This document shows positions 6,336 through 7,156 of a stretch of 7,156 nt of DNA, piece by piece; within the stretch, counting starts at the first letter, position 1, and every line of letters starts with the position of its first letter. The notes beneath the pieces are model-generated. The model searched no databases, was not told where the DNA came from, and saw nothing but the letters and a program-made list of their open reading frames with translations. Both the position numbers and the translations under genes were made by a program. The stretch lies in contig JARFPW010000321.1 of the NCBI GenBank assembly GCA_029288095.1, positions 1-7,156 on the forward strand, in the 5' to 3' direction. The stretch is from Gemmatimonadota bacterium (GTDB taxonomy: Bacteria; Gemmatimonadota; Gemmatimonadetes; Palauibacterales; Palauibacteraceae).

Positions 6336-7156
6336 ATGAACTACAACTTCACGGATCGTGTCCGGAAAGTGCTGGCGATGGCTCGCGAGGAAGCGGTCCG
6401 TCTTCAGCACGACTACGTGGGAACCGAACACATTCTGCTCGGGCTGATCCGAGAGGGAGACGGCGTAGCGGCAGAGGTGCTGCGGAATCTGGCAGCCGAC
6501 CTCGACGACCTGCTGCGCCTCGTCGAGGACAACATTCGACCCGGCAAATCGAGCACCCCGATCGGTGAGCTTCCATATACGACGCGCGCCAAGAAGGTCC
6601 TCGAATATGCGATGGCCGAAGCGCGGGAGCTGAACCACAGTTATGTCGGCACCGAGCATCTTCTGCTCGGCTTGCTTCGCGAAGAGAAAGGGCTTGCGGC
6701 CAAGGTACTCGGCCAGCTCGGGATCGGCCTGGAAGAGGCGCGGGCCGAAATGTTGAAGCTGCTTGGCACGGACATGCCGTCCCCGGAAAGCCCGGGCGAC
6801 GCGCCTCCGGGCGCCTCCAAGTCGGACTCCAAGTCCAAAACGCCGGCCCTGGACCACTTCTGCCGCGATCTCACGGACCTCGCCCGGGAGGGTCGCCTGG
6901 ACCCGACCATCGGCCGGGCGGCCGAAATCGAGCGGGTGATGGAGGTCCTGTCGAGGCGGAAGAAGAACAACCCTGTTCTTATCGGAGAGCCCGGCGTGGG
7001 CAAGACGGCGATCGTCGAAGGGCTCGCGCAGAAGATCGAGCGGGCCGACGTGCCGGACAGCCTCAAAGACCACAGGGTGCTCGCCCTCGACATGGCCGCC
7101 GTGATCGCGGGGACCAAGTACCGCGGACAGTTCGAGGAGCGGCTGAAGGCCATCGT
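6336..7156 (+). CDS. clpC: ATP-dependent Clp protease ATP-binding subunit ClpC (N-terminal part, cut by window end)
   Basis: ClpC is a AAA+ unfoldase that threads proteins, including arginine-phosphorylated ones, into the ClpP protease. The first 273 codons are present and the frame is still open at the window end; full-length ClpC is about 810-850 aa. ATG 6336 has GAGG at 6327-6330 as ribosome-binding site and gives the canonical MNYNFTDRVRKVL start. Residues 1-144 form the double Clp-N repeat, with YVGTEHILLGL (27-37) and YVGTEHLLLGL (103-113). E31 and E107 match the B. subtilis phosphoarginine-pocket residues E32 and E106. A Pro/Ser/Lys-rich linker (about 145-170) leads to the D1 AAA+ domain, with Walker A GEPGVGKT (217-224) and pore-loop KYRG (261-264). 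The M-domain, D2 and ClpP-binding loop are beyond the window, so ClpC is preferred to ClpB or ClpA from the N-domain and the mcsAB context. Confidence 0.95.
   Translation, partial: MNYNFTDRVRKVLAMAREEAVRLQHDYVGTEHILLGLIREGDGVAAEVLRNLAADLDDLLRLVEDNIRPGKSSTPIGELPYTTRAKKVLEYAMAEARELNHSYVGTEHLLLGLLREEKGLAAKVLGQLGIGLEEARAEMLKLLGTDMPSPESPGDAPPGASKSDSKSKTPALDHFCRDLTDLAREGRLDPTIGRAAEIERVMEVLSRRKKNNPVLIGEPGVGKTAIVEGLAQKIERADVPDSLKDHRVLALDMAAVIAGTKYRGQFEERLKAI

Noticed and set aside
6138..7073. Minus-strand open frame of 311 codons opposite clpC
   Set aside because: It is antisense to the ClpC N-domain and Walker A coding sequence, and shows no family signature.

Overview
The window is a single, tightly packed plus-strand gene cluster from a GC-rich bacterium. 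It reads prfB - lysS - lolC/E-type permease - lolD - mcsA - mcsB - clpC, and clpC runs off the right edge. I see no minus-strand genes, mobile elements, tRNAs, rRNAs or CRISPR arrays. A Lol lipoprotein-export system implies a cell with an outer membrane, while McsA-McsB-ClpC is best known from Gram-positive Bacillota. The combination, the high GC and the prfB-lysS-lol-mcs-clpC order suggest Gemmatimonadota or a related diderm phylum. That placement is inference from memory and was not tested by a search.

Left part (1-2719): an intrinsic-terminator-like hairpin (4-39) sits directly in front of prfB. prfB (release factor 2) is not one continuous frame. It starts at ATG 59, reads 25 codons to an in-frame TGA at 134-136, and continues in the +1 frame from GAC 135 to 1172. 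The site (GGGGGT-TT-CTT-TGA-C) is the classic autoregulatory +1 frameshift signal of RF2. With the 25-codon leader restored, the SPF and GGQ motifs fall at residues 205-207 and 250-252, the E. coli numbering as I recall it. lysS (lysyl-tRNA synthetase) follows from a GTG start that overlaps the prfB stop by 4 nt, the same gene pairing as in E. coli.

Middle part (2712-4704): a LolC/LolE-type permease and the LolD ATPase, joined to each other and to lysS by 8-nt overlaps. Only one permease gene is present here. It could act as a homodimer, or pair with a second permease encoded elsewhere.

Right part (4710-7156): McsA (zinc-binding activator), McsB (protein arginine kinase) and the N-terminal part of ClpC (AAA+ unfoldase), the components of arginine-phosphorylation-directed proteolysis. 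The glutamates that form the phosphoarginine pockets of the ClpC N-domain are conserved (E31, E107), which supports a working writer-reader pair. No ctsR gene or CtsR-like operator accompanies them, unlike in Bacillus. mcsB and clpC are separated by a 67-bp gap with two short GC-rich hairpins. It is the only gap in the cluster longer than a few bases.

The overlaps (4, 8, 8 and 4 nt) and one 5-nt gap indicate one transcript with translational coupling. Five of the six complete genes end in TGA, the stop codon RF2 reads and RF1 does not.
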